64,000 bases of DNA from Scortum barcoo (lineage: Eukaryota; Chordata; Actinopteri; Centrarchiformes; Terapontidae), in contig CM041531.1 in NCBI GenBank assembly GCA_023238725.1, positions 6,534,354 through 6,598,353 of the forward strand. The letters run 5' to 3'. The translations under genes were made by a program, and so were the position numbers. Under the pieces are notes generated by a model, which saw only the letters and a list, made by a program, of their open reading frames with translations, was not told the origin of the DNA and did no database searches. Below are positions 25,061 through 39,200 of this stretch, in pieces (position 1 is the stretch's first letter; the number at the start of each line of letters is the position of its first letter).

Positions 25061-27869
25061 CTGGTTGTTTTATAATGTTAGCTCGACCTTTATGTCTCCT
25101 CTTTCCTTTCTCTTCATTCTTCTCCTCTCATCATCTCATGACGTTGCTGAAAGAGTAAAAAGAAAATATGTAACGTATAATATGTCCTGCACATTAAACA
25201 AGGATTCAGATCATAAAGCATTGCATTTATATCACTATCTGCCAATACAACATATTTGTTATAATATCTAAAGACTGTGGAAAGGACACTATTTGCACAG
25301 TGGTATATTACAGTATTGGTTTGTCTGGATAAATATAGCATATATTTGTGTCTGGCAAAGTCTGGCACACACTGTGCTTCCTTACTCTCTCACTCATTAT
25401 TTTCCAGGAGAAAAAAAATCAGCCTTTATGAGAGGAAAGTAAAGTAGTCATCAGCAAAACATTATTGTCGAAACTGAGATAGCTTAATATAATACACCTA
25501 TTATTCAACTTTTTTTGTTGTTTGTATGTACTGTATGTTACATGCATTACAGGTGCATTTGTTTACCTGAACCCATTTTGTCTACTTCTACAATGGCCTA
25601 CTGCTCTTCTGAATGCCTATAGTTTCCAAAGTATATGAATAAAGTGGTGATCGATTTGAAAAGTAAAAGCCGTTTCTCTTGAAGCTACAGTCAGTGAACA
25701 CTTGGTATCTTCACTGTCTCCATGATGGACATGTGACTGTATAACTGCCCAAAAAAGTCTCGAAAATAGCCATGCCAATTATTTACCTACTTTATATTGG
25801 CCACACGTGGAAAATAAAACATGTAGAAACATCACGATTTAAGCTGAAACCAGAGAGATGGTCAGTGGTGTCAAAACAGTTTGATGTGCCACTTAAAGCC
25901 CAAAGCCTGCCTGCAGCCATCAGCAATAACAGGTGAGTGTACCGACAGCAGCATCTGCCAGTCTCTGTCCGTCCAGGTCACGTAGGCTGAATGAATTCAC
26001 AGTGTACACCTACTGATGTCAACTTACCAAAGAGGATGCAGCAGTGGTTACTGAGGAGGGCAGTGCTAGAGGACAACAATTTATGGACTGTAACAACCCC
26101 ATGGTGTAAAACATAAATGCCATTGAGTGCAGTGGCATGTTTTATTACACACATATCTCCCAAGGTTTGTATTCGGGACCACAAGAACCCGTTATTGTAC
26201 AGCCTGTATGGTTATGGTGTAGTATTGTCTGATAGGGACACTCTTGAGACAGCTGGATAGAAAAAAAGTTGCTTTAGTGTCATATGTGAGTCGGTTGTGC
26301 TTGTTGGAGTGTTTTTTTTTAAACTCAAATTTGAGTTGTTTTTTTGTTTAAAAATCCATCACACTACTTTATTTATCATTTTATGCACTCATGCACATTT
26401 CATTGAGAGGCTGGTGGTCTGCTGATACCAGGTCTGCTGGCGCTCTGTTATCCTCATGACTCTGTTCAGAGCAGAATAATGGCTTTAGCTACAGCAGCAG
26501 GCTCAGATGAGACAGAACATCCTTAGCCTCCCTTTTTTTTCCCCCACTGTCGAAGAGTGGAGTTCAAATAGTACTAGCAGCTAATATTAACAGGCCACAG
26601 TGCAGAGAGCAGCAAGCTGTGGTTGTAAACGCTGGTCTGAGGTCAGGTAAGAGAAATGTGCTGCGGTTGAATAGATAAAGAGCAGTAAGTGTTTTTGTTG
26701 TGCTAGGTTTAATACTATATACATTATACTGTGCCTCAAAACTACTACCCCTGCTTCCTGTGCTTTCTAATTTGAATGTATGACTTAACAGTGAGCAATG
26801 GTATTCATCATTTAACTGGTCAAGGTCATTCATGTAGCTGGAGAGGAAAAAAAAAATCAATAAAGCGTGTGAAATAGGAATAAAAGGCTCTTTTTTTCCT
26901 ATGTTTACAGGTAAAAGTAAAAAAATAATACACACCTTTATTTAACAGGCAATTGAGGATAAAATGTCGAATACATGAGTGTGTTTACCTCTTTACCTTC
27001 ACCTTGAGGAAGACTTTGGTTGAAACAATGCTAGTCAGTAAAAAGAAAAGTGGGAAGCAGACAGTCGGTGCCAGTTCTTCCTTTATTGGTTGATACTTTT
27101 GTACACAAACTCAAGTGGTTGTTTTGATGATTTCTTGTACTTGAGTTTTACAAAGTATCAGAATTTTTACTTTTACAGTACTTTTACATTTTTGTTATTA
27201 TGATTATGTTGTATTCTTTTCTTTAAATCATGCTCCTTGGTCCTTGCTTGACAGAGAATATTCATCTATAGTGTTTAACATTTATTGAGGAATCTTTTAT
27301 TTATTGATGAACAATTTGAAAAGGAGAGGTCCTAGAGCAGAGCCATGTGGAATACCAATTAGATATTAATCAGGTGGATCTGTCTTTGTGCAGTAGGTCA
27401 TCAGGCAGCTGCCTCCTTTTCACGTCTTCAGTAAAATCAAAAGTACAGGAAGCTGCTTTTAGCTTTTATTGTACCAGCACGTGGAATGACCTGCATTAAG
27501 CAATGCTCCAACCACATATTTTTTTATGTATTTTTGAAGACAATGGGAGTCTGAGTAGGGTTAAAGCTTCTGTCTGTGGCTGGTAAACGCAGGCTATCGC
27601 AGCACAGCAGAGTGTGCCAGCAGCACCAGACTCGTTCAAGACAGCGAGAGCTGAACAAGCAGGTATAACAAAGTGAGGATGTGTAATTTGTGATGCCTAA
27701 ACTTGAAAAGACAGCTGCTCCAGTAGTTGCAAGTGGTAGCACAGATAAAAAAGTATTTGTATTATAATTTCTAATTGAACTGCTGTGTGTGTATGGATGT
27801 CCACACAGTGCTGTGTGAAGTTTTACCTGCATTCAGTTATGCCTTTGTTAATTTTTCACTTCATTTATT
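25061..27869. other. noncoding DNA
   Basis: AT-rich gene-desert sequence. A stretch near 27090-27200 (ACTTGAGTTTTACAAAGTA and TTACTTTTACAGTACTTTTAC) resembles the low-complexity 'ACTTTTACTTGAGTA' fish repeat. No gene is supported. Confidence 0.4.
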
Positions 27870-28255
27870 ATTTGATACGTAAATTTATCAACTTCTTTGC
27901 AACAATAAGCCAGTTTGCCCAGGCCAGGTTTGCCAGTAACAAACCAAGCAATAATTTGATGTACCCCAAGATCCATCTAAATTCAGAGAATACTGAGATA
28001 GTCTTCTTCTTCTTTGGTGCAAAAAAGACAACTGTGAATACTTTTACATACTGAAAGTCAAGTTGGTGGTCTTGGTGTCATCCAAATTCTTAATTTCTAT
28101 AATATTGAAGAGTCCGCCTCAGTTATAAAACAAAGGAGGGATCAGAATTCAGCCATTATAGTCTTAAAAATGAACAAGAAACTGAATGTGTCATAATTAT
28201 TCTTAGGCAATGATTTTTGTCATGGAAAAATCATTATTAATCCATCCATCCATCT
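27870..28255 (+). mobile_element. L2-like LINE reverse-transcriptase fragment, decayed
   Basis: The translated piece KIHLNSENTEIVFFFFGAKK matches the shape of the LINE motif 'LxLNxxKTEILLFGPK'. It is followed, after frame breaks, by LVVLV/LGVIQ-type residues (the 'NLGVIFDxxLSF' position). An ATCCATCCATCCATC tail lies at 28240-28254. Stops and frameshifts show it is long dead. The family assignment rests on motif order only. Confidence 0.45.
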
Positions 28256-31200
28256 GAGACATGAACGCTGGTCTCTGGTGTTAAATGGGTTACATACACA
28301 TCCACCAACCTGACCTCCACATCTTTTATATTCACCATACATTTATGACTTCCAAATTTGTCCAATGTTCTGCTCAAATCCTGATATTTAAAGAGACCCA
28401 CATAAATATTTCATGATAACAAAAAAAAGGCCTTACCAACATCTCATCCACAAGTATTAAGTTTCAAAGTATTTTCACCATGTTACACTAAGCAAACTAC
28501 AGTCATATCCAAATACATCATTCAAAAGTGAAAAACAACTTAATGTGGAGTTAGTAAATGGTTAAAATCTACCATAAAATACCCCAAATGCTTGGAGACT
28601 TGGATGTTTACTGACTCAAAAAGAGAGGAACTGAGAAATGTATTCCTGTCTCTCTTTGCTCTCCAAGCTCGATATAAGCTGTGGGATGATGCCTATGAGG
28701 CTGCCCAGGAGGTAGGGCAAATAAAAAACACAAATGCTCTGCCGGGGCTGAAGATTGGACCAGAGCTGTGGTTTGGGATGTCAAATGAGAGTAGGAGAGC
28801 GATGCATTTTGCAGATAACCACTAAATCATAATCACTGGCTTTGAAGAAGTCTCATCACAACAGCCGTGAGGCCAGGCAATGAGTTTAAGACTGCTCGTG
28901 TGCTGGTGGCATAAATGCACATGAGGGAATAAATGCATGCCTGCACACACATGCACTGCATCACTAAAACATTCACACACGCGCCATCACACAACAAGTC
29001 AAGCCAGAAAGAGTAGATTGTCATTGCATTATTAAAATGCAGCATTGAGCGGTAATTCATTACTAAGTCACATGTTACTGTAAAAGTAATCCTACCAGTG
29101 TAACACGTAGTGATTACATTTGTAATTACAGTATTACTAATCCCAGTGTGTGTCGAGTGGAGAAACTGCTCATGTTAGCTTTGAGCAGGTGGTGGAGGTG
29201 TGCGGAGGAGGCTATTCTCCAACAAAAGAAGCTTCATGGTAACTTCAGAGATGTTTTTTTCTTGTATTCTTGTTTTTTGTACAGTTGGAGAACACATTTG
29301 ATGGAGCCTGAAATTTCAAAAGTAATATGAGTAGATAAAAAAAAAAAAAAAAAAAGTTGTTATCAGAAAAAAAAATGGAATTGTTATCAGCCAGGGAACT
29401 TCTTCATGCTCCATGTTTCATAACTATGTCTGTACATGTACTATGCTGTAAGAGTGATTACACCTCAAATCAAAAAGACATGAAGGAGATGATTTTTGGT
29501 TCCATGGATGAGATACTGACATCTTTTGGACCTACTGTTTTTGTCAAGAACACACCTCTGATATTAAATGTATGAGGCACATCATGTTCAGGTGTCTGTG
29601 TGTGTGTTTGTTGGGGTGGGTGTAATTGTATTCTTTGTTACTCATTAAGATGAGCCACGTACACAATGAAAGTACACAAGCTGTTAAATGAAGCCAGTTT
29701 TATTTTTCTCATGATAACTTTCTTATCTGCAGTAGTGCTTCATTACCATTGCATTGTTTTCTTTACCTTTCTTTAGCTTCTAAAATTCCTGTGATGACAA
29801 GCACATAAAGAGCAGCATGATTAACTTGTTTCATTTTGACCTTTTTAAAGCAGAAACACTTTTGCAAGAAACAGAAAAAAAATCAAAAGAACACCATGTT
29901 GTTGATTGGTTAAAATTCTGTGTAAATGTCACACAAATTCTTGCATGATCGTGTACGTGAGGGGAAAATGTTGAATGAGAGTTGTGCAAAAAAATGAATA
30001 CAATTCTAAGGTGTATGTCTTATGGACAAAGCACACAATTCTGCAGTTTTTAGGACCAGGTATAATCACAGTATGATATTTTATGCCCAAAATCTTTAGT
30101 CTGCATCATATGTTTAGTTTTGTTTTGGGTTTTGTTCTTGTAATATTTTCCACTGCTGTCAACAACTGTCTTGCTGCACTCATGACACTGTTGCTTTTGG
30201 GCCATTTCCTGCAGTCAGTGCGATTATGTTCTCATTCCTGACAAGCTGCACTACTGGGAAGAGGACAAAGAATAGAACTTAAACATTGTTGTTCCCATCA
30301 GACAGACAAAACGGAGCTAAAGGAGTTACACTTGAGAGTCTGAAGCCAGTCCAAACATGTGTTACCTTCAGTGTGGAGTTTGGGAGGCAGTGTAATTATC
30401 TTTCTTTTTTTTTTTGTTATCATTTAATAAAAGTAAATGTGAGGATTAATCACTATTTTAAAATGATGCTCATTTTATTTGAGAATAATATGCCAATTTC
30501 AAATCCTCTTCCTGTCACTTGTGGGTGCATTTTGGTTTGGCTGCATATTTTTTCTTGCTCTCTGGGTAAGATTCTTCAAGGGAGGAACGTTTTCAGACAT
30601 TTAATGCAGTACATCAAATGAATGTCAGGTTCTGGTGTCAGTCCCTCAGACCATACACCACTCTCCAGAAAAAAAAACTATTTTGCACCCAAGTTGAACA
30701 ATCATAAAGGCAGAAATCCACTTTAGAGGAGGCAGAGATGCCAGTCCCCTCACTGACAGTAACCTCAATAGACCAGACTGCATTGCAGCTGCCACAAGAT
30801 GTTTTCAGTACAGGTGTGACTCACTTTTTCTTGGGTGGAAACTCACTCTCACCATTTTTATCTTTGCCTCTGCTACTGTCTCCACCTACACATATAACCC
30901 GACTGCAGCAAGTCCAGACAAGTTCTCTGAAAAAACGTAAGAAGTCACTCACTGAAGCAGACAAAGCTGGATATGAAAAGATAAATTGTTGCTTTGCAGA
31001 ATAATTGTACTTGCTTTACATCAGATACTATACAGAGCAACGCTGTAAGACTATCCAACTGTGAAATTTTCATTTGAATTATTTTCAGAATTCTTCCCTA
31101 AAGTCTTGAACATAATTGTTTTAGTGACTGTAAACACACTGGATAATGAATTCTGGCTGCTGTTTCAAAACATTTGCATTTATTCCTTCTTACATGCCAG

Positions 31201-31399
31201 ACATCAGAGTTAATCACAGCACAATCCATGTCTGGCCACCTTGTCCCCAACAACAATTATATCTGGGGGCGGTGCCGCCATGCTTTGCTAAACTCATCAG
31301 TCTGCGAATGTATCCAAGTGCCAGCTGTTGTTATGATAATTACTCCGAGTTATAGATTTATGACTCTGTTTACCAGCTGCAGAAGCTAACTGGTAGTGG
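28256..31399. other. noncoding DNA
   Basis: Gene-desert sequence. An A-run lies at 29337-29356. A 77-codon frame at 28592-28825 has no family resemblance. Nothing else was recognised. Confidence 0.4.
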
Positions 31400-31905
31400 C
31401 CAACTCTTCTCTAATTTGCAGTGAAAGCAGAGATTTTGCTACAATGCTGGGACACGATTCTTGCCAGATTTGAATTCAAGTCATTTATCCATTCAGAGAC
31501 CGTTAATACCTTTCATGTAAAAGGCGAGAAAATCTTGTGGAACAAGAGAAGTTTTTCTATCACACGCTGTAATCAATGGGAGATTTGTCTCGGTCATCAT
31601 GAGGCCGCCTTACTCTGTTTTCCAAAGACACTGCAATAGGCATGTTGTCCAGATAGTCAGTGGAAGGGCACCTCGGGTCAGCAGGTGGGCCACTGCGAGC
31701 CGCCTAATCTCTGTGCCACAACAAGTCTCCTTTATGCTCCCACTATTAATAACAGCAGTGGAAGCAGAGAGCAAGTGGAGGAAGAGGAGAGGTCTGAGTG
31801 TGGAGGCATTAATCAGATGTGGCGAGAGCTTTGAGCCAGAGAAGTGCTCGTGGCTTGGTGTTATCGGGCGCAAGAGGATAAAAAGAAAGGAGGATGCAGC
31901 AAACC
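31400..31905. other. candidate conserved noncoding block D
   Basis: About 500 bp of complex, repeat-free sequence between AT-rich surroundings and a transposon. Frames of 109 and 114 codons are open on opposite strands, with no domain or codon-use support. The overlap of open frames on both strands argues against a real protein. It is a candidate cis-regulatory block. Confidence 0.22.
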
Positions 31906-31907
31906 AC

Positions 31908-32275
31908 TGTACACTACATGGCCAAAAGTATGTGGACACCTGAATATTACACCCATATGTGATTTATCAACATCATCTGCATTGTTTTGCTGCTTAGAAA
32001 CTGGAAACTATGAACACAAGTTTTGAACCCGGCTGCAGGAATTCCAAAAGAGCATTAGTGAGGTCGGACCTTTTCGCAGTCCAATCCAAACCAAAAGGGA
32101 TGAGGTGGAGGTCCGGACTTTGTGCAGGGCAGACAAAACTCTGAAAACCACCTTGCATTGTCACGTTGAAATAGAGAAGGAACTTCAACAAAGGATGCTT
32201 TTGTCCAAAATAACATTGCATACATGTAGCATTAAGAGTTCCCTTAATTGAAACTGAGAGGCTGGGCCCAAATTA
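31908..32275 (-). mobile_element. Tc1/mariner-superfamily remnant
   Basis: A TA dinucleotide is followed by CACTACATGGCCAAAAGTATG and TGGACACCTGAATATTACACC. This is the terminus of a Tc1-like element very common in fish. Read on the minus strand, the body gives CPAQSPDL and LTNALLEF, matching the transposase C-terminal 'AQSPDLNPIE...LTNAL' region. The copy is heavily deleted and has no complete transposase. The other end is not seen, so this is a one-ended fragment. Confidence 0.75.
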
Positions 32276-32289
32276 TAAAAAGAACCCAG

Positions 32290-32520
32290 CAGCCCCTTAA
32301 ATAAAAGTACACACAGAATACAGATACAGAACCACAGTGCTCTGAATTGAGTACATTCACTGTTGATACTTTCAGCATATTTAAGTATATATTAAGTATA
32401 TTTTGTAATGCTTTTTATCTCCTTATCTCTGTAACTTAAGGTTATATGTTGAATGTGGGGCTTTTTTTACAGTGTAGTTTTACTCAAGTAAAATATCTGA
32501 ATACTCCCTTCACCACTGGA
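32290..32520 (-). repeat. low-complexity 'AAGTAAAAGTAC' fish repeat
   Basis: AAATAAAAGTACACAC near the start and TTTACTCAAGTAAAATATCTGAATACTCCCTTCACCACTGG at the end match the ends of a familiar fish interspersed repeat. It adjoins the Tc1 remnant. Confidence 0.45.
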
Positions 32521-32883
32521 AAATGGGTGTTCACATAACCACAGAGAGTAGGTTGCCGCAGCATAAGGCTGCCTTGCTGCTCTTCTTACACGACTTTTCC
32601 ACTGCATGACGGGATCTTGCATAGCCTGGGGTTCATGCTTCCTTAAAAAATTTAGTACAGAAAATCTTCTCTCCATAGCATGAGATTTAGATTATCCTCT
32701 CCTGGATCTACACCATCACTGCAGAAATGAAGTTACACACAAGTCTATTGTACATCATCCACCCACCAAAGCATGAAATGTGGCTGTAAGAAATGTGACT
32801 GCAGTTATTACAAGCAAAGAGTCAACAATGTGCACCCCACTACTGCCCAGGGATATTTGAACATTGAACACACTCAACCATCT
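32521..32883. other. noncoding DNA, no feature resolved
   Basis: Unclassified sequence. Nothing coding is supported. Confidence 0.4.
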
Positions 32884-32909
32884 GCTCTCTCTCTCTCTCT
32901 CTCTCTCTC
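32884..32909. repeat. (CT)n microsatellite
   Basis: About 26 bp of CT followed by CACTCACACACC. Confidence 0.95.
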
Positions 32910-33259
32910 ACTCACACACCCTTTCTTCAAGACCATCTCTCTCCTTGGGGAGCATATGCGACGCAGCGATCCAACACTAATTCTACTGCCTCTGCTCAGT
33001 ATAATCCAATCTGCTCTACTGGGGAAACAGAGGAATGGGCAAAAAGAGGAGAGCACCCACAAACAAATAAACAACCGTAGTCTTTCTGACAACTGCACGA
33101 TTGAAACTTCCCCGTTTCAATCCTTGTTACGTAATTTGACCAAACGTATCAGCATGATGAGCACTATGAAATCACATTGTCTGCTTGCAAATAATCTACG
33201 GGTCTGTGCCCCATTTTCATCTGATACTATACTTAGATAAGGCAAAAAAAAACAGAATT
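32910..33259. other. noncoding DNA, no feature resolved
   Basis: Open frames over the CT repeat and its flank are low-complexity artefacts. No gene is supported. Confidence 0.4.
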
Positions 33260-33560
33260 ACTGATTGGAGCTGCTCCTCCTTTGCACCTCCCTCCAGAGA
33301 TTTTTAGAGTGTAATCATTTTAAAATTCAGGCTGCTCAACTTCCACCAGAAGAGCATGAATATTTCACCCTCTGCAAATGAGGACTCAGCTATGAATTCC
33401 TTGATGGCAGTGATTATGACACGGTAATTAGTGAGATGGTTATGTGATGATGATTGTCATTATTGTGCCCTCATCAAAGGCTGTTAATCACAGCTCATGT
33501 GAAGCTAATAAACATGATAAGGAAAAACGCAAGTTATTATCTTTTCGAACATATAATGGA
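33260..33560. other. candidate conserved noncoding block E
   Basis: Repeat-free sequence with many homeodomain-like cores: GGTAATTAGTG near 33423, GTTAATCACAG near 33483 and TGTAATCATTTT near 33310. It also has short AT-rich words typical of enhancers. There is no coding signal. Offered as a conservation test target. Confidence 0.25.
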
Positions 33561-35929
33561 CCGACATGTAAGCATAATGGGGCATATTCACCAGACAATG
33601 TGTCTGTAACCCAAATTAAAGATGAAAGATGAAAGGATTGTGTGGATTTTTATTAACAAGAAGACACGTCTTGACCATGTTCACATAAATACATGGAACA
33701 GCAACATGTCCACAACTAATGAGAGAGGTGCAGTTATTAAAGAAAATTATAATTCTTGACTGGCTCACAGGTTAATCATAGTCAGGGTAAAATAGACTTC
33801 TACACAGTGTAGATGACTAGGAATACTGAATGTGGAATGAATCATTGATTGCAGCGGGCCCCACAGTTAGTCAGGACCACTTCACCACCCAAGCTTTTGC
33901 ATTCACATTTGCCGTTTTTTTTTTTTTAAGTAGATGGTTTTCATTCAGTTGCATGAAAGCACGTAATCCTAATGCTGATATAAAAATGTCAGGACAGTCA
34001 AATGATTCGCCCACAGGAAGAGTTCAGCGTAATCAGTAAGGAGGAGGAGTTCAGGCGTTTCTCTAACGTGCTAAATAGAATGCCACAAGTGCGTACGCTT
34101 TCTCTCTGCTTCTCTAATTTTTTCATTAACCGCTTCTGACTCCCACCCTTTTTTCCCTCCGCAGACTCCCACACCGCTCTGTTCAACTCCCTTACCTTGA
34201 AAATTTAAGTCATGCAGCAAAAGCAGATTCCTGAAAAGCAGGGGGTGGCAGGAGAGAGAGAAATACCTCCAAGGATTAGTTACTAATCCAGGCTTTGGTC
34301 TAGGAGACTCTGGCCTCTGTCTCCTGTCCTTCAAAACACTGGGAGCTCTGCCGGCAGGGTCACTACTAATGGGTGGGGGCTTCAGGGGTTTTACAAGGAG
34401 GGAGTTAGGGGTGCTTGTTAGCAGGCCAAGAGAGTATTAGCTGCTCATGTTGGTTAGTGAGGATCAGCTGGTGTCAGACTGGGTGTGCAAAAGAGTAGAG
34501 GCGCTGGAGCAGGTTTAATCTAAGAGTGCAGGTTATCAGTTCAGGGGATGATACACCAACACATAATACAGCTGTAAAAGTGCAATCTGTGTGTGATTTG
34601 TTGATATTTGAATGGGACGCCTAAAGCTCACTGTGATGCTAATGTATTTGGGCTCTTTTACCTTCAAAGATAAAACTCTGTTTCAACGGATTTCCCATGT
34701 ACATTAACTTAATAAACTCTGTAAAATGCTGACTATTACAAATTCTGAATTATTGTTGTAAATCATCATAATTATGAAAAGGGACATTTTTATTGATGGT
34801 AAACACCTCAGATGAAACAAATCCAGTAAAAGGCAATCACAACTTGATCCATCGTTGCTCAAGAAGAAAGTCATCTAGTCCCTTAAAAAAACTCAGAGAT
34901 TTATAAATTGAATTTATGATGAGAACTGCTAATTTCAGGCTCACTGACTCAATGAAAATGCCCAGCTGCAATAGGCAGACTTGAAGTAAATTGGTCACAG
35001 CTGATGGCAGTAAAGGAAAAAAAGGAAAAATCAGCTTTCATAATCACTGCTCATCCTGATGCACAATGAAGCATTGCAATTGGTTTCCACACACGGCATT
35101 ACAAGGTGGAGCCAAATTCATTCATCACTGAATGGAGGTGGGTCACATTACAGCCAAGGACCCAGCATGGACCCAACTTTTAGATCACTGGGACTTGTCA
35201 TGGATCAGCCAACAATTCTAGGTGGCTGCATCTGTAACATGTCCTTTTCCTTCCAACTGAGTAGGTGTAAGTTCCTGGGGGTGTACTTCGGTAAAAAAAA
35301 AAAAAAACACTTCATTTTTAAGGAAACTGGTGGCAAAAAAGGCTGTTGCTCAGGGCCTGTCACCAAGCAGTCGGATATATATCTGATCTCAGATGACTTC
35401 AATCACTTCATAATATGACAATCTTTACTATTTGCTGGTTATCCAGACAGATACCAACGACCGCTTTGCAGATTGGAACTGATCTGTTCAAACACTGCTC
35501 AGGAAAACCAAGACAGATATCAGATAAGAAAGATAAGAAAGTGTCTCAAATCTCATCTGGATTTTATCTGGTCAGAGACACTGGGAATGATAAGCATAAA
35601 TGGGGTCAAAGGGACACTGTAACAGTTATGTCCAGAACAAAAACGAATCAGAGTTGATGTGTGCAGTTCAGGAGTGCAGCCATGTGTAATTTCTTTACAG
35701 TGGGTAATATTAACCACAAGAATATTGGATGTTTAATTGTATTTATTGTGTTTTTGTCATTATTGCTGTCCAGGGTGCTGAACCTGCAGCTGTCGTGGGT
35801 GATCCTGGACATTCAGGGACCGACAGCCAATAGTTTGCTTTCACTGATCAGCCTCACTTGCCTAGTTACTGAATATACCTTATTGACCTGTATCTTTTGC
35901 TGCAGTTGCTGAGTCTTAGGATTTGTTCA
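33561..35929. other. noncoding DNA
   Basis: T-run at 33916-33928 and A-run at 35292-35306. Frames of 119 codons (35059-35418) and 80 codons (35415-35657) lack any recognisable domain. Confidence 0.4.
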
Positions 35930-36240
35930 GACCGCCTGCCCAAATCTGTTTTTTTGGCAATTCAGATTGACAAAAACACATGAAATACAGTCATGTTTGC
36001 AGATGGTTAAAATGTGTTTCTGCAGGATTTGAAAGTGGCGTTTGGACACACAACAACAACGTCAAATCCAGAGTGACGGAAGTTCGATGTAACAGCACAA
36101 ATTCTGCTCAGCCGAAGTGATACAGAGGACATCGCAAACCAGCACGACTTAACAGCGCAATTGTTTGGAGATGATGGATCTCTATTTCTCATGTTTACAT
36201 GTTGGAAAGCCATCACATGTATGCTACATCTCAACTAGGA
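35930..36240. repeat. possible non-autonomous DNA transposon remnant
   Basis: CAGACCGCCTGCCCAAATCTG, then a T-run and GGCAATTCAGATTGACAAAA, then CAAATCCAGAGTGACGG, resembles fish hAT-type MITEs built of 'CAGACCG..CAAATCCGATTT' words. I could not find clear matching inverted ends. Confidence 0.25.
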
Positions 36241-39200
36241 AACTAGCAGGTCCCCTTACCCGAAGTGATATGATGACTGAAGCAAAAAAGCTTTCTCATT
36301 GGCAAAATCATTCATTGTTCACTAGTAGGAAACCCTAAATGTAAAAACATATCTTTTCTCTCTGTACTGGGGATTAAATTGAGACATAGGTAACCTGGAC
36401 TCAACTCTGGGACGCAGGGTACAAAACGTTTTGACACAGTGTGATATATAAGACGATACATTAAACTGATTTGGTCGTGTTTGTGCTGTTGCATTGTAAG
36501 TACTTACATGCTGGTTTCTTATCTAAGACTCCCTGATCTTAAACAATCTGTCTGATATTCTAATTAAAATAATCAATAGATGGTGTACTCACCATTTAGC
36601 ATGAAGAAAAAGAGAAAACAACTATTTCACTCTGATGACTCTGGAACAATCAACTGAACTGCGTAATTAGAGTTATTCATAAACGTGGCGATTTATTTAT
36701 GCGCAGACCACAAGGAATGACAATTGGTTATCTTTACTCTGATGGAGTTACAGAAAGCAACAAAAGTCAGATTTAAGTGTTCCAGTCGCTGGTAGAGAGA
36801 TTGGACGGACATACCAGTCTTTTCTGTAGAGAACAGATTCTCAAAGCTTCAGGCTGGAGCTCAGAGCACACAAAACAACTTCTTAAAAAGCTTCAGAAAA
36901 AAAAAGGACTGGGCCTTGTTCTATTTTTCCTGCCTCTCGCTGGTTGTTGAGAACAGCAGCTGATGAGGTGATTACATCCAATGCAAGACACGTGCGTTTC
37001 CTCTGAGTGAATGTGACGCTCTGCTTAAGTGACAGCATCATATGAAGTGAGACAGGAGCGCTCCAGAAACAGAAAGTAATCTCAATACTAAAGCCTTAGT
37101 TTACCACTTTATTTTCTTGTGCTCATGTGTCTCGACAACAGAGCCTTCATCAAAGCACCACAAGAGTGCTTTCCTTCTCCTTTATAGAAAATAAGCAATC
37201 ATCCCCAGGTATGTGGAAGCAGTAACGTCTGTTACCACAATGAACAATAATATACAGCAGACCATTTTCATCAAAAGAACCATAACTACGTAACATCGAG
37301 ACTCCCCTTTAAATTTACAACATCTTAAAGAACAAGTTCAGTACACACAGTTCAAAGGTAGAGATACCTGAACTTTGAACTACCTGAAGTTTTATTCAGA
37401 AAAAGTCTTGTGAACCACAACAATATTCAAGTTCAACTTCAAGGAGTCCATCACAAGATGAAAAGGAAAAATGGAATTGCCTGCCTGGAGGATTTTTAAC
37501 TTTCAAAATCAGTTCAAGTGTGTGAGTTGGTCCATCCGACATAAAACAACGAGTACACTTAACAGGGCTTCTTGACTCCATTTTGTTGGGCCAGAACAAG
37601 TCACAGTTCTGAGGGATCTACTTAGCCTTTTGTCCTCGATACAAATGTTTTCGATTTATAAACTGAATACAAGCAGTCACTGGGTTTATGATTATCAAGA
37701 TTTATTTGAAATGTTTTTATTTACTTCTTCTAAGTGCACAGTAACGTGCTGTGGGAGCAGCCAATCAAAGAATCTGTCCCTAGTGATAATGCAACTAACG
37801 CAACACTGAAATTAAACTGAAATCAGCAGCTGTCAATCTCCCCGTCTCATTAAAGAAACAGGAAGAAAGCGGAGATGAAATTACAACACATACAGTACGT
37901 CTTATCTGGATCATATCATATCAGAAAATCTTGTTATATACAGTATATACATAATGTATTCAAATATATATTTATTGTTTATAGAAATGTTATATTGGTG
38001 AGGTTAGTGTATAAACTGTAGCTATACTGAGTTCATGGTTTATTCCATGTGTGAAGGTATCACAGGTAATGGAAATGAGTCCAGGTGCATCTCTAGATGT
38101 CGTCATATGGAGATCTGGGCCACTTGACCTTTTCTCCAGAACACAGACACAGATCATGTCCCCACCAGGCCAGTGAACCTTCAGACAGATGGACCACAAC
38201 CAGAATCAGTGAGGAACCTGCAAAGACTGGAGAGAACAAAGAGGACCGGGGCTCCGGCAGTAACATGCACTTTACAGGACATAAGAGTATTCACATTAAC
38301 CACTTTAACCAGTCTATAGGCTGACTCCATTTTGCACTATTACCATATCTGTTTGCACTCTCTGTGATTTTGCCATGTATTTAGCATAAAATCACATGTA
38401 ATTTAGTAGACAGCTAGATGTGTCAGTAAGTAAGTAAAGATACACAAATGCTGCATTGACACTGAAACTCACCAAGCCACAGATGAGGCTACGTGTCTTA
38501 ATGCTAATTGCAGCAATTACTTAATAATTGCAAACTCACTAAATAATAATAATTAAACAGTATTTTTCCTGGGTGGAGAGGAATAGCCACTTCATATTCA
38601 CTTAATATCCCATCATTGACAACAAAGCAGCTTGGTACTGAAATTCAGGGGCATAATGTGCTACCATACAGATGATGGAAAAAACACAAATCTGTTGTGT
38701 GTGAGTGTGCTGTGTGTGTTTTTCACATAAGTCTGCATACTGCAGGCCCGGGTGCTGTTGTCCTCTTTGAATTAAACCGTTACAGCACGTTTTACCGTGA
38801 AGGTAGGAACACTCGCTGAAAGAAATGTGCTGAAACCTCTACTTGGTGTGACTCAAGTTGTCAGCCTGAACTAGCTGTGCAGGCTTTGCTCCATTAGTCT
38901 ATTGTATAAGATGGGTAGGACTTAAAATGAGTTCTCTGAGGAAAAGAGGCCATCATAAACCCCTGCTGACATGCCAAGCTATTTTTATTTCCCTCTCCAA
39001 TTGCACTGCGGTTCGGCACAGCATGGGCTTTACAATCCAGTCTAAAAAGCATAAAAAAAAAGAATTATTACCACAAAAAACTGGAAGTGAGACAAAAAAG
39101 ATAGAAGACAGTTAAGATAAGAATAAACATGATGGAATGTCAATAATAAAGAAGTTTAAATTTGGAAAAAAACAAAAGAGATGACGGTGTTTCTGAAGTG

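Noticed and set aside
31599..31943. 114-codon plus and 109-codon minus frames
   Set aside because: They overlap each other and run into a transposon terminus; more likely a noncoding block with few stops.
35059..35418. 119-codon frame containing a poly-Lys run
   Set aside because: It crosses an A-run, and no motif is recognisable.
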